A stretch of DNA of 64,000 nucleotides from Leptolinea sp. UBA5203. Its GTDB lineage: Bacteria > Chloroflexota > Anaerolineae > Anaerolineales > Anaerolineaceae. The position numbers and the translations under genes are program-made. Position 1 is the first letter of the stretch, and the number at the start of each line of letters is the position of its first letter. The DNA is taken from contig DHVR01000021.1 in the NCBI GenBank assembly GCA_002412765.1, positions 17,886-81,885 on the forward strand, written 5' to 3'. Shown in pieces: positions 43,574 to 52,655 of this stretch. The notes beneath the pieces were generated by a model. The model ran no database searches and was not told the origin of the DNA. It was given only the letters and a program-made list of their open reading frames with translations.

Positions 43574-45580
43574 TTAAACCCGATGGCAGGCAACAAAATG
43601 CCCACTTTCAACTTCACGTAATTCCGGTACAGCATCCGCGCAGCCGGGTTGGGCGATGGGGCAGCGGGTTCGGAACCGGCATCCGCTTGGCGGGTGAATA
43701 GGGCTGGGCAAATCCCCTTCCAAAGGAACGCGTCGGCGTTCTAGTTTTGGATTGGGAACAGGGACTGCGGAAAGCAGTGCCTGGGTGTAAGGGTGCAAAG
43801 GCCGGGCATAAATATCACCCTTCGTGGCAATTTCGGCCATGTTTCCCAGATACAAAACGCCAATTCGATCCGAAATATGTTTCACCACCGACAAATTATG
43901 GGCAATGAACAAATAGGTCAGGTTGCGTTCGCGTTGTAACTCACGCAATAAGTTTAGAATCTGTGCCTGAATGGAAACGTCCAACGCAGAAACCGGCTCA
44001 TCACAAACAATGAACTTCGGATCCAGAATTAATGCACGGGCGATACCAATACGCTGGCGTTGACCACCGGAAAACTCATGCGGGAAGCGGTCAAAGTGAT
44101 AAGATTCCAAACCTACAGAACGCATGGTCTCTACGACTTTTTCTTCCCGTTCTTTCCGGGTCATGTGATAATGAATGCGCAGGCCTTCACCGATAATATC
44201 GCCCACTTGCATGCGGGGATTCAAGGAGGAGTAGGGATCCTGGAAAATAATCTGCATGTCACGGCAAACATCTTTTCGCTGGGAATGGGAAACGCCAACC
44301 GCTGATTTTCCATTGATCTCAATGGCCCCGGATGTCGGGGTTTCAAGACCGACAATCATCCTTCCGGTCGTGGTTTTGCCGCAGCCGGATTCGCCGACCA
44401 GACCAAAAGTTTCACCCTGGAAAATATTAAAAGTGAGTTGATCCACAGCATGCACGAAAGTTTTTCCGCGTCCCATGAACCCTTTATTGGCTGTAAAATG
44501 TTTCACCAAATTTTCGACTTTTAATAAAGGTTCCTTGGTTTTATCGATATTCTTAGCTATGGCTGGTGTATATTCTAGAATGCGGTCAATCGTACCCGCG
44601 GCCCGTCGTTTATCAAAATAATTAAAGCAGGCGACTTCAAAGCCAGGACGTACTTCCACTAACAGCGGCACTTCTTCCACACATTGCTGGGAGGCATACG
44701 GGCAGCGATCCCGGAAGGTACAACCCGCAGGAAGATCGAGCAAGTTCGGTACATTGCCCTTAATCACATGCAGCATGTCCACTTCACGATCCAACCCAGG
44801 GATGGAAGCCAACAAGCCTTCCGTATAGGGATGCTGCGGATTCTCAAATAGGTCACCAACAGAACGAACTTCAACTACCCGGCCAGCGTACATAACGGCC
44901 ACGCGCTCTGCCATCTCGGCAACAACCCCCAGATCATGGGTGATCAGCATGATGGCCATACCAAATTCTTTCTTTAAATTTCGCATCAAATCAAGAATTT
45001 GTGCCTGGATGGTAACATCCAAAGCGGTAGTCGGTTCATCAGCCACCAATAATTTCGGGTTACAGCTAATCGCCATGGAGATCATCACGCGCTGGCGCAT
45101 ACCACCAGAAAGTTGATGGGGGTAATTGCCCATGCGAGAACGAGGATCAGGAATGCCGGTTAATTCCAAAATTCGAACGGCCCGGTTCATGGCCTCTTCC
45201 TTGCTAACTTTTTGATGCAAGATGATGGATTCAGTCAGTTGATCGCCAATGGTAAAGACAGGATTGAGGGAGGTCATCGGTTCCTGGAAAATCATGGCGA
45301 CATCGCCGCCGCGCAATTCCCGAAGTTCTTTGGATTTCATCGCCAGAACATCTACATCATTGAAAGTAATACTACCCTGTTCAACTTTTCCGGGAGGAGA
45401 TGGAATTAAGCGCATAACGGATCGAGCTGTTACGGTTTTACCACAACCTGATTCACCCACTACCGCCAGGGTCTCACCGGGTTTGAGTTCGAGCGTCACC
45501 CCTTCCACTGCACGGACCACCCCTTCGGGAGTATAAAAGCGGACTTGTAAATCTTTGATTTCGAGTAAATTTTCCATCAT
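43574..45580 (-). CDS. Fused peptide-transporter ATPase, DppD-DppF in one polypeptide
   Basis: 668 aa from ATG 45580, which overlaps the DppC stop (TGATG). Two complete nucleotide-binding domains: Walker A GESGCGKT (42-49) with LSGGMRQR (about 155) and LLVADEP (about 176), then GESGCGKT (about 395) with FSGGQRQR (about 500) and FIVCDEP (about 521). Each is followed by an oligopeptide-ABC C-terminal Cys motif (FRDRCPYASQQC and FRTRCPIAQPGC), which in this family can bind an Fe-S cluster. This is the only importer ATPase in the window, so it may energise all three permease pairs. Confidence 0.93.
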   Translation of the reverse strand: MMENLLEIKDLQVRFYTPEGVVRAVEGVTLELKPGETLAVVGESGCGKTVTARSVMRLIPSPPGKVEQGSITFNDVDVLAMKSKELRELRGGDVAMIFQEPMTSLNPVFTIGDQLTESIILHQKVSKEEAMNRAVRILELTGIPDPRSRMGNYPHQLSGGMRQRVMISMAISCNPKLLVADEPTTALDVTIQAQILDLMRNLKKEFGMAIMLITHDLGVVAEMAERVAVMYAGRVVEVRSVGDLFENPQHPYTEGLLASIPGLDREVDMLHVIKGNVPNLLDLPAGCTFRDRCPYASQQCVEEVPLLVEVRPGFEVACFNYFDKRRAAGTIDRILEYTPAIAKNIDKTKEPLLKVENLVKHFTANKGFMGRGKTFVHAVDQLTFNIFQGETFGLVGESGCGKTTTGRMIVGLETPTSGAIEINGKSAVGVSHSQRKDVCRDMQIIFQDPYSSLNPRMQVGDIIGEGLRIHYHMTRKEREEKVVETMRSVGLESYHFDRFPHEFSGGQRQRIGIARALILDPKFIVCDEPVSALDVSIQAQILNLLRELQRERNLTYLFIAHNLSVVKHISDRIGVLYLGNMAEIATKGDIYARPLHPYTQALLSAVPVPNPKLERRRVPLEGDLPSPIHPPSGCRFRTRCPIAQPGCADAVPELREVESGHFVACHRV

Positions 45581-46560
45581 CAATTTCTCAACCTTGGGTC
45601 ATAAAAGTCCCGTAACCAGTCTCCAATAATGTTGATCGACAGTACCGTGAACATAATCGCCAATCCCGGTATAGTAGCCAACCACCATTTTCCAGCTAAG
45701 AGCATTTCTCGACTGTCTGCCAACATGCCACCCCAGGTAGGGACAGAGGCTGGAACACCCAGTCCAAGAAAAGATAATGAGGCTTCTGCCAGGATGGTTG
45801 ACGCTACATTGAACGAAGCCAGCACAATCAAAGGTGCTAAGGCATTCGGCAAGATATGCCGGAACATAATGGAAAGTCGGCTATCCCCCAATGCACGGGC
45901 GGCATCAACAAATTCTGTTTCACGCAGGGAAAGCGTTTCTCCACGCACCATACGCGCATAGGTCACCCAGGCAGGTACACCCAGCGTAAGAATCATGGGT
46001 ATCAGCCGTTGCAAAGTGGATGCCTGGACATTCACATCCCTATTAGAGTTTAATACTGCCAAAACACTGATGGCCAAAAGGATGAATGGGAAGGCCAATT
46101 GTATGTCGGCCAGACGCATCAATACATCATCCACAAAGCCGCCAAAAAATCCGGACATTAACCCCAGGCTCACACCGATAAAGCCAGCAATGAAAACCGC
46201 GGAGAAACCTACGATTAAGGATACGCGCGCGCCAAAAATCATACGGGAAAGGATATCTCTTCCTAAGGCATCGGTACCTAAAAGAAACTCGGGATCTCCA
46301 CCTTCATACCACACGGGCGGTTTAATCCGGTCAACTACCGAAATACCATTTGGATCATGCGGCGCCAAATATTCAGCGAAAATTGCCATGGAAATTACGA
46401 TAAATAAAATGAGAAATCCAAATATGGGAGATTTTGCAGCCACAATGCTGCGAATCATCCGTTTAAAGGTGCTAGGGCGTACACGTTTGGCATCAAAAGG
46501 CAACTCTACAATGCCTGATACGTCTTTTTCAGAACTAATGGTTTGGTCTTCTTGGCTCAC
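45580..46560 (-). CDS. Peptide-type ABC transporter permease, DppC-like (transporter 3), GTG start
   Basis: 326 aa; GTG at 46560 follows AGGAGG at 8 nt. Cytoplasmic N-tail of about 38 residues, OppC_N helix (about 42-66), LLGTDALGRDILSRMIFGAR (about 97-116) and the coupling loop RETEFVDAARALGDSRLSIMFRHILPN (about 208-234). Stop and ATPase start overlap, so the two are translationally coupled. An insertion of about 15 residues (NSNRDVNVQASTLQR) in the middle of the domain is unusual compared with the other two DppC proteins here. Confidence 0.92.
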   Translation of the reverse strand: MSQEDQTISSEKDVSGIVELPFDAKRVRPSTFKRMIRSIVAAKSPIFGFLILFIVISMAIFAEYLAPHDPNGISVVDRIKPPVWYEGGDPEFLLGTDALGRDILSRMIFGARVSLIVGFSAVFIAGFIGVSLGLMSGFFGGFVDDVLMRLADIQLAFPFILLAISVLAVLNSNRDVNVQASTLQRLIPMILTLGVPAWVTYARMVRGETLSLRETEFVDAARALGDSRLSIMFRHILPNALAPLIVLASFNVASTILAEASLSFLGLGVPASVPTWGGMLADSREMLLAGKWWLATIPGLAIMFTVLSINIIGDWLRDFYDPRLRN

Positions 46561-46628
46561 GTTATCTGCCTCCTAACAATGGATTCAAATACTGTCTGAT
46601 TTGCATATTCTTCTGATTAAGTACCGCA

Positions 46629-47606
46629 CTAACTGTATCGAATCCGTGGATCAAGCCAGGTATACATAACATCGACAAGCAAATTCAAAAATATAAAGAG
46701 CAGTGCCAGTGTAAATACAGATGCCTGTACGACATTAAAATCGCGTTGGTTAATGGCATAAACGACTAACCGCCCAACCCCAGGCCAGGCAAATACGTTT
46801 TCTATAATGACATCACCGCCAATCAAAAAACCGAATTCCAGGCCGACAATCGTGACGATTGGAATCAAGGCATTTTTGAAGGCGTGCTTCATGATCACTT
46901 TATAATCATTAACCCCTTTAGCTCGAGCAGTGGTGACATAATCCATACCCAGCACTTCCAGCATACTGGAACGTACCAGCCGCGCATTACGAGAAAGGGA
47001 CCAAACCCCGGAAGCAATACCTGGCATTAAGATATGTCGGACTGCATCCCCAAATGTGGCTTTTAATACTTCCCACTGACCTGTAAACAAGGGCTCCAAA
47101 ATTGGAACGCGCCCGGAAATTGGTAAAAGTCGATATTCGACACCTACGATTAAGATCAACATCAATCCTAGCCAAAATTCAGGGATTGATTGGCCAATCA
47201 TAGCCAGGATCATCGTAACATTATCAAATATCGAATTTCGTTTTGCTGCTGCAATCACACCTAGCGGGATAGCAAACATTACAGCAACAAACATGCCCAC
47301 AAATGTCAATTCCAGCGTTGCAGGTAATCGTTCTAAAACTAATTTCATGGCAGGTTGTTTGTATTTCGTGGACTGACCAAAATCACCCTGAACTGCTTTA
47401 CCCAACCAATTTAAGTATTGGATATGCTTTGGTTTATCAAAACCCAGTGCTCTACGAGTAGATTCGATTTCCTCTGCACTGGATCGTTCACTGACATAAA
47501 GCAGCGTGGGATCGCCAGCCAGGAACATGACAGAAAAAGCCAGTATACTCACACCAAATAGAACAATCACTGATTGAGCGATACGTCTTAAGATGTATCT
47601 AAACAT
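46629..47606 (-). CDS. Peptide-type ABC transporter permease, DppB-like (transporter 3)
   Basis: 325 aa from ATG 47606 (GGGAG 5 nt upstream). MFRYILRRIAQSVIVLFGVS N-terminal helix, then BPD_transp_1 with MDYVTTARAKGVNDYKVIMKHAFKN (about 222-246) and GGDVIIENVFAWPGVG. Slightly longer than DppB because of a periplasmic insertion (VPILEPLFTGQWEVLKATFG, about 178-198). Pairs with the DppC-like protein encoded 68 bp downstream. Confidence 0.92.
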   Translation of the reverse strand: MFRYILRRIAQSVIVLFGVSILAFSVMFLAGDPTLLYVSERSSAEEIESTRRALGFDKPKHIQYLNWLGKAVQGDFGQSTKYKQPAMKLVLERLPATLELTFVGMFVAVMFAIPLGVIAAAKRNSIFDNVTMILAMIGQSIPEFWLGLMLILIVGVEYRLLPISGRVPILEPLFTGQWEVLKATFGDAVRHILMPGIASGVWSLSRNARLVRSSMLEVLGMDYVTTARAKGVNDYKVIMKHAFKNALIPIVTIVGLEFGFLIGGDVIIENVFAWPGVGRLVVYAINQRDFNVVQASVFTLALLFIFLNLLVDVMYTWLDPRIRYS

Positions 47607-47637
47607 GTATACTCCCTGTAAAATTCTGTTCAATTGT

Positions 47638-47666
47638 GGGATCCGTGTCCAGGAGACACGGATCCC
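47638..47666 (-). other. Stem-loop between binding-protein and permease genes (transporter 3)
   Basis: Perfect 12-bp stem (47638-47649 with 47655-47666, 5-nt loop) with no T-run. Probably protects the 3' end of the binding-protein message, giving it higher expression than the permeases. Compare 22757-22782. Confidence 0.7.
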
Positions 47667-47704
47667 AGCAAATACTAGCCTTCATTCAAGAGAAGAAACT
47701 TGGA

Positions 47705-49339
47705 TTATTGAATCCAGGAAGTTTCCTTGAAGTTTTGAATTTCATCTGCACGGGGAGTCCAATCCACTGTATTGTTCACAGCGTACCAATCAACCTGCAT
47801 GTAGATAAACAGCCATGGGGCATCTTCGTTGACGATCATTTGCATACGATCAGTGATGGCTTTACGTTCGGCCAGATCGTAGGTGGTACCTAATTTCGGC
47901 TGTAATTCGTCCCATTCAGCATTTTTCCAACCAACATAGTTGGTCTGATCATTACCGAAGTCAGCCAGGTCACCCCAGGCACTGGAGATGGATGAGCCTG
48001 AACCGAGCAGGAACATGGCGGGCAGTTTCTTCTCGTCGATCATCGGTACGTAAACGGACCATTCGTAAGGAACAGCTTCGGTCTCAATACCAATCTCGGT
48101 CAAGTAAGAGGCAACTGCCTGTGCAATTTGATAGTCTTTCTGATAACGTCCATTGGGGGAAGCAATTTCACATTTTGTTCCGAAACCATCGGCGTAGCCA
48201 GCTTCGGCTAATAATGCTTTTGCCCCTTCGGGATCATAAGGATAAGCCTGAACGGTTTCTGCTTTGTAAGGAGGATTGACCATGCCGCCTTCGCGGGTGC
48301 CGTTCCCAAAGAACAGGGAATCCAGAATGGTCTGAATGTCCACGGCCATATTCAAAGCCTGGCGAACACGAACATCTTTCAAAGCATCGAAACAACCACC
48401 TTCACCACGTTGGTTGAAACCAATGTAGATTCGACGGCCACCAGCAACGGTCTTCACAGTAGCAACACCGGAAGCGTCAATGGTCTCAGCCTGATCAGCG
48501 GGGACTTTACTTACCACATGCACGCCACCAGCCAACAATTCAGCGACTGCTGTGGAGGCTTCTGGGATCGGGCGATAGATGATGGTTTTCATCAAAGGTT
48601 TTTCACCCCAGTAACCATCCCAACGGGTCAAGGTAATATGATCGTCACGCACCCATTCGGTCAGTTGATAAGGGCCACTACCGTTTGGTTTTTCGGCGAC
48701 AACTTCGGGAGTATTGTTTTTGTAATAGTCAACAGAGTGCATGTAGATTTCACTGGCGAAAACCAGGAAGTCATCAAAGAAACCACCCAGGGTGATATCC
48801 ACGGTGTACTCGTCCACGACGGTTGCGCCAACCATACCCAGAGAGTCAAAAATGAAACCAGGAGTGTTGCCAGTCCAACCAAATTCTTCTTTTGCCAGGC
48901 CGCGTTCGATAACATACTTCACGGTTTCGGCATTGAATTTCTCGCCGTCCCAGAAAGTTACATCATCACGCAGATTGAAACGCCAGGTCACATTGTCTTC
49001 CAACAATTCCCAGGATTCAGCCAGCATGGGCTCAACCTGCAAATCATCATTCACATAGACCAGGGCATCAAACATATGCTCAGCAATGTTTGAGTCGGTT
49101 TTTGTGCTCAGATTGTCAGGATCCCAGGTGGTGACATCGACAGGAATGGCGACAATCAATGGTTGGGTTTCATTCAAATCATCTGCTGCGGGGGCTTCTG
49201 CAGCGGGAGCTTCTGCTGCAGGAGCTTCGGCCACGGGGGCTTCGGCTGCAGGGGCTTCGGTAGCGGCAGGTGCACAAGCAGCCAACATGCTAACGATTAC
49301 CATCAAGGCAACTAAGGTTTGGATAAATTTACTCTTCAT
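47705..49339 (-). CDS. Peptide-type ABC transporter substrate-binding lipoprotein (transporter 3)
   Basis: 544 aa from ATG 49339 (AGAGGAGAAAG upstream; in-frame ATGs further upstream at 49369 and 49393 lie outside the signal peptide). Lipobox MLAAC (Cys22) and an Ala/Pro/Glu repeat linker of about 30 residues. SBP_bac_5 domain with DNVTWRFNLRDDVTFWDGEKFNAETVKY (about 115-142) and VRQALNMAVDIQTIL (about 335). Ligand unknown. First gene of the complete importer; it follows the D-2-hydroxyacid dehydrogenase gene after a 122-bp gap that holds a palindrome. Confidence 0.92.
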   Translation of the reverse strand: MKSKFIQTLVALMVIVSMLAACAPAATEAPAAEAPVAEAPAAEAPAAEAPAADDLNETQPLIVAIPVDVTTWDPDNLSTKTDSNIAEHMFDALVYVNDDLQVEPMLAESWELLEDNVTWRFNLRDDVTFWDGEKFNAETVKYVIERGLAKEEFGWTGNTPGFIFDSLGMVGATVVDEYTVDITLGGFFDDFLVFASEIYMHSVDYYKNNTPEVVAEKPNGSGPYQLTEWVRDDHITLTRWDGYWGEKPLMKTIIYRPIPEASTAVAELLAGGVHVVSKVPADQAETIDASGVATVKTVAGGRRIYIGFNQRGEGGCFDALKDVRVRQALNMAVDIQTILDSLFFGNGTREGGMVNPPYKAETVQAYPYDPEGAKALLAEAGYADGFGTKCEIASPNGRYQKDYQIAQAVASYLTEIGIETEAVPYEWSVYVPMIDEKKLPAMFLLGSGSSISSAWGDLADFGNDQTNYVGWKNAEWDELQPKLGTTYDLAERKAITDRMQMIVNEDAPWLFIYMQVDWYAVNNTVDWTPRADEIQNFKETSWIQ

Positions 49340-49362
49340 ACTCTTTCTCCTCTGGTTTTGTT

Positions 49363-49379
49363 CTTCCATTGAATGGAAG
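49363..49379. promoter_or_regulatory. Palindromic operator-like site upstream of transporter 3
   Basis: CTTCCATT-G-AATGGAAG, a perfect 8-bp inverted repeat 24 bp before the binding-protein start. Its core TTCCA-N5-TGGAA equals that of the site at 7569-7585. It could also form an mRNA hairpin. Confidence 0.5.
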
Positions 49380-49461
49380 TGGATACATAACATACTGATA
49401 AATCAACAAGTTTTCTTTTGATTTTCACGCACCTCCTTATACCGAAATAAAATAAGTAAAG

Positions 49462-50481
49462 TTACGCTATTTCTTTTTCCATCGGTTCCCCATTGAAGAA
49501 CCGTTGAAGATTGGCAAAAATCGCACGGGGTTGACGTTCACGAGCACCGCCTTTGCCCCCGCCAATGTGGGGTGTAAAGGTCACATTATCCAGGGCAAGG
49601 TAAGGATGATCGAAAGGTACCGGTTCTTCCAGGAATACATCCAGGCCAGCTCCGGCAATTTTCTTTTCAGCAATGGCTTTTGCCAAGGCGAGCTCATCAA
49701 TCACGCCACCCCGACTGGCATTAATTAAATATGCAGTCGGTTTCATCAAAGCAATTTCACGTGCCCCAATCGATTTTTCTGTAGATGGGATTAATGGCGC
49801 ATTTAAAGTAATGAAATCCGCTGTCTTTAATAACTCGTCTTTTTCCAGATAGGAAACGCCTAACTCCACTTCCAGGTCGGCATCCAGGCGATAAGCATCG
49901 TAATAAACCACTTTCATTTCAAAGGCTCTGGCTCGTTTGGCAATCTCGTTGCCGATATCGCCAAATCCGATGATACCCAGGGTCATGCCGTTCAATTCTT
50001 CCAGACCCTGAATCTTCATCCATTGAAACCCATGGGAGCGTTCGGTGGTGACTTTAGGTTCGATACCCAGGGTGCGGTAGGCACCGGTTTTAGTATAGGT
50101 ATGGCCTTCAACGATTTTCTTGGCGCAGGCCAGCATCAATGCCATCACATGCTCTGAAACCGCCATTGCACCCGGCAGGGACATCAGCGCTGTTTTGATA
50201 TTTTTTGCTTTGGCTGCCTGGATATCAATGCGGTCCCGTCGTCCGCCCATTTTTTGAATAACCCGTAAACCAGGAGCAGCCTCCATCAGTTCTAGTGTCA
50301 TCGGACGTCGCTGCACAATCACGCCTTCGGCGTCTTTCAAAACGGCTTTCAATTCATCTACTTCATCGCCAAGCGGCGCAACTAATTTCAAGCCATAATC
50401 ATTTGCCAGCCCTTGCAGGAAGGCTAATTGTTCAACAGGCAGCGGATCAACAAAGGCGACAGTGTGAGTTTTTGAAGTCAT
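49462..50481 (-). CDS. D-isomer-specific 2-hydroxyacid dehydrogenase 2
   Basis: 339 aa. NAD motif GIIGFGDIGNEIAKRA (about 173-188), catalytic Arg in NASRGGVIDELAL (about 254), Glu in DVFLEEPVPFDHPYL (about 283) and His in FTPHIGGG (about 306) are present. Reduces a 2-oxoacid to the D-hydroxyacid or the reverse. GGAG precedes the ATG; the gene starts 16 bp after the racemase stop, so the two are one unit controlled by the GntR motif at 51318. It contains an inserted loop (GIEPKVTTERSHGFQWMKIQ, about 147-166) shared in form with hydroxyacid dehydrogenase 1 (DQKKYTYNWIGLQ). Confidence 0.88.
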   Translation of the reverse strand: MTSKTHTVAFVDPLPVEQLAFLQGLANDYGLKLVAPLGDEVDELKAVLKDAEGVIVQRRPMTLELMEAAPGLRVIQKMGGRRDRIDIQAAKAKNIKTALMSLPGAMAVSEHVMALMLACAKKIVEGHTYTKTGAYRTLGIEPKVTTERSHGFQWMKIQGLEELNGMTLGIIGFGDIGNEIAKRARAFEMKVVYYDAYRLDADLEVELGVSYLEKDELLKTADFITLNAPLIPSTEKSIGAREIALMKPTAYLINASRGGVIDELALAKAIAEKKIAGAGLDVFLEEPVPFDHPYLALDNVTFTPHIGGGKGGARERQPRAIFANLQRFFNGEPMEKEIA

Positions 50482-50497
50482 CAGCTAATTCTCCGAA

Positions 50498-51205
50498 TTA
50501 ATTCATTTTTTGTGGTGCAGGTTTTGAATAAAGGCCGACTTTCGAATGTTTAAGTTTTAAATCCGTCAGGCCTTCGACAATTTTATAAGTTACCGAAACA
50601 GGATCAATTACGGGCACACCCAATTCACTTTCCATCTCTTCCGCGTAACCAGCCATGGACGCACAGCCCAACACGATCACCTCTGCGCCGGCTTCCATCA
50701 GTTCACGCGCCCGCATGAACCCGATTTCCTTTACTTTGTTTCCATCCGTTGCGATCTCCACCACGCCCATGCCCAAAGCTTTCACCCCGGCAAAGCGGCT
50801 TTCCAATCCGAATTTCCGCACCTGGTGCCGCTTCACGGCTTCCTTGTGTTTCTTCTCGGTTAGAATACCGAACATATTACCCATCAGTAAAGCCGCGGAA
50901 TAGGCACATTCGGCAATCCCATAAACAGGGATTGTCGAGATTTCTTTTAAGGCTTCGAGGTTCGGGTCACAGAAAGCAGCCAGGATGATGGCGTCATATC
51001 CATCCAGGTTGGCCTGTTTGACCACTTCAATGGAGTAAGGGGCTGCCAAGGCTTCATCGTAAAAAGATTCCAGCGACTCTGGTCCATGGGGAAGCTGAGC
51101 AACCGTTACGTCGACGTCCGCCCGAGCAATTTTCTTAATGGCTGCTGCCACCTTCTCTGTTACTACTTTGGATGTGTTTGGGTTTAATACGAGTATTTTA
51201 GTCAT
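50498..51205 (-). CDS. Asp/Glu/hydantoin racemase family protein
   Basis: 235 aa. Starts KILVLNPNTS, typical of hydantoin racemases and of EutA/maleate-isomerase relatives. The two catalytic cysteines are present: Cys79 (LAAFCDPN) and Cys181 (VLGCASM), so a two-base racemase or isomerase mechanism is expected without cofactor. The RBS is not strong (AGGAG lies about 17 nt upstream). It is the first gene of its unit and is preceded by a GntR motif about 110 bp upstream. Substrate could be an amino acid, a hydantoin or an arylmalonate-like acid. Confidence 0.88.
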   Translation of the reverse strand: MTKILVLNPNTSKVVTEKVAAAIKKIARADVDVTVAQLPHGPESLESFYDEALAAPYSIEVVKQANLDGYDAIILAAFCDPNLEALKEISTIPVYGIAECAYSAALLMGNMFGILTEKKHKEAVKRHQVRKFGLESRFAGVKALGMGVVEIATDGNKVKEIGFMRARELMEAGAEVIVLGCASMAGYAEEMESELGVPVIDPVSVTYKIVEGLTDLKLKHSKVGLYSKPAPQKMN

Positions 51206-51311
51206 ACTAAGGAATTGCCATCTCCTGAAATTTTAGTGTTCGTTTACAGAAAACTTGGATGTTTCCTGATATGTATATTGTTGCAATTCTTAGAGCTAAA
51301 TTATATTTTTG

Positions 51312-51333
51312 TCTATTGTATATTGTAGACAAT
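51312..51333 (-). promoter_or_regulatory. GntR-type operator upstream of the racemase unit
   Basis: The core GTATATTGTAGACAAT (51318-51333) lies inside a larger inverted repeat TTGTCTA...TAGACAA (51309-51332). TACAAT is present on the minus strand as a possible -10 box. The rest of the 51206-51401 gap is AT-rich with no other feature. Confidence 0.7.
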
Positions 51334-51401
51334 TATAGAATTATTTAGCTCAATGTCAAGCAAATAGGATTAATCATCTGCTTTTCTTAAGGTACATTTA
51401 G

Positions 51402-52634
51402 TTAGCCCGCTTTTGCAGGCTTACCGGATTGAAATACCTGTAAAATATTCTCTTCTTTTTGCAAGGCAGTGATGTCCAATAAGGGGTCCACCTTGACCAC
51501 CACCAGGTCGGCAATTTTTCCGGGTTCAATGGACCCGATCTGATCTGCCATACCCAGACAATCCGCGCCTGTTAATGTCGCAGCCTGGATGGCTTCCATG
51601 GGGGTGAAACCGCCAATGACCAGCTCTTCCAACTCCATGGCATTCTCACCGTGATATACCCAGAAACCCGCATCCGTACCGGTAACGATTTTTACGCCGG
51701 CTTTTTTGGCCCGTTTCAACGAATCCCAGCGATCTTCCCCAGTTTTCGTCATCCAAGCCCATTCCCGATCGCTCGATCCCAGAGCTTCTTTTCCCATTTT
51801 CAAGCCATGCGAATTGGTGGTTAAGGTCGGCACGTAAAAGACATTGCGCTCCACCATCAATTGAATTTGCTCATCCGTCAGCCACTGACCATGCTCGATG
51901 GAATCCAGACCGGCCAGAATGGCATCCTTAATCGCCGGTCCGCCGGAAGTATGGGCAGCCACTTTTACACCCGCTTCATGGGCTTCATCGATTACGGCTT
52001 TCATTTCTTCAAAGGTCATTTCCTGATGCCAGGGTTTAGTGAGATCCGCTAATGAGCCGCCGCAGGCATTAATTTTGAGCACATTCGCGCCCCATTTTAA
52101 TTGCTGACGTGCCGCAATCCGGCATCCCCAAGGACCGTCGCCAACCCCCGTTTGTCCAGCCACGGAAACATGCTGCGCCCACCAGGGTTTATCCATATGA
52201 CCGCCAGTGACGGTGATGCCCTGACCTGCTGCAAAGATGCGGGGACCTGTACAGTAGCCGGCATTAATCGCATCCCGTAAGGCCACATCCACATAGGCCG
52301 GTGAGGAAAGGGAACGGATAGTGGTGAAGCCCATTTTGACATCATTTTGTACATACGAAAGGGATTTTAAAACCAGAGCTGCGGGTGCATCCGTTGTATA
52401 ACTGTTGGAATAATTGTCATCCGGCCCGCCAGGTGTATGCACATGCACATGGCAGTCGATCATCCCCGGCATCACGGTGCAGGATGCGTAATCCAGCACT
52501 TCGTCAGGATGATCCACAGCTAATTGCCAACCCTGTTCCACGGATTTAATCAGGCCATTTTCCACCACGATGCAGCCTTGTTCAATGAGTTTTCCATTAC
52601 CAACGATGATTTGCTTTGCTTTAATGATTTGCAT
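51402..52634 (-). CDS. Metal-dependent amidohydrolase 2 (Xaa-Pro/Arg dipeptidase-like)
   Basis: 410 aa; GGAG lies 8 nt before ATG. Amidohydrolase superfamily motifs: DCHVHVHTPGG (HxH, about 59-69), Lys in VLKINACGG (about 185), AAHTSGG (His, about 222), EHGQW (His, about 246) and GTDAGFWV (Asp, about 319). Same subgroup as amidohydrolase 1 but clearly diverged. Members hydrolyse dipeptides or cyclic amides in the cytoplasm. It follows the NicX-like gene by 21 bp in a two-gene GntR-controlled unit. Confidence 0.86.
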   Translation of the reverse strand: MQIIKAKQIIVGNGKLIEQGCIVVENGLIKSVEQGWQLAVDHPDEVLDYASCTVMPGMIDCHVHVHTPGGPDDNYSNSYTTDAPAALVLKSLSYVQNDVKMGFTTIRSLSSPAYVDVALRDAINAGYCTGPRIFAAGQGITVTGGHMDKPWWAQHVSVAGQTGVGDGPWGCRIAARQQLKWGANVLKINACGGSLADLTKPWHQEMTFEEMKAVIDEAHEAGVKVAAHTSGGPAIKDAILAGLDSIEHGQWLTDEQIQLMVERNVFYVPTLTTNSHGLKMGKEALGSSDREWAWMTKTGEDRWDSLKRAKKAGVKIVTGTDAGFWVYHGENAMELEELVIGGFTPMEAIQAATLTGADCLGMADQIGSIEPGKIADLVVVKVDPLLDITALQKEENILQVFQSGKPAKAG

Positions 52635-52655
52635 GACCTAAACTCCATTGAATTC

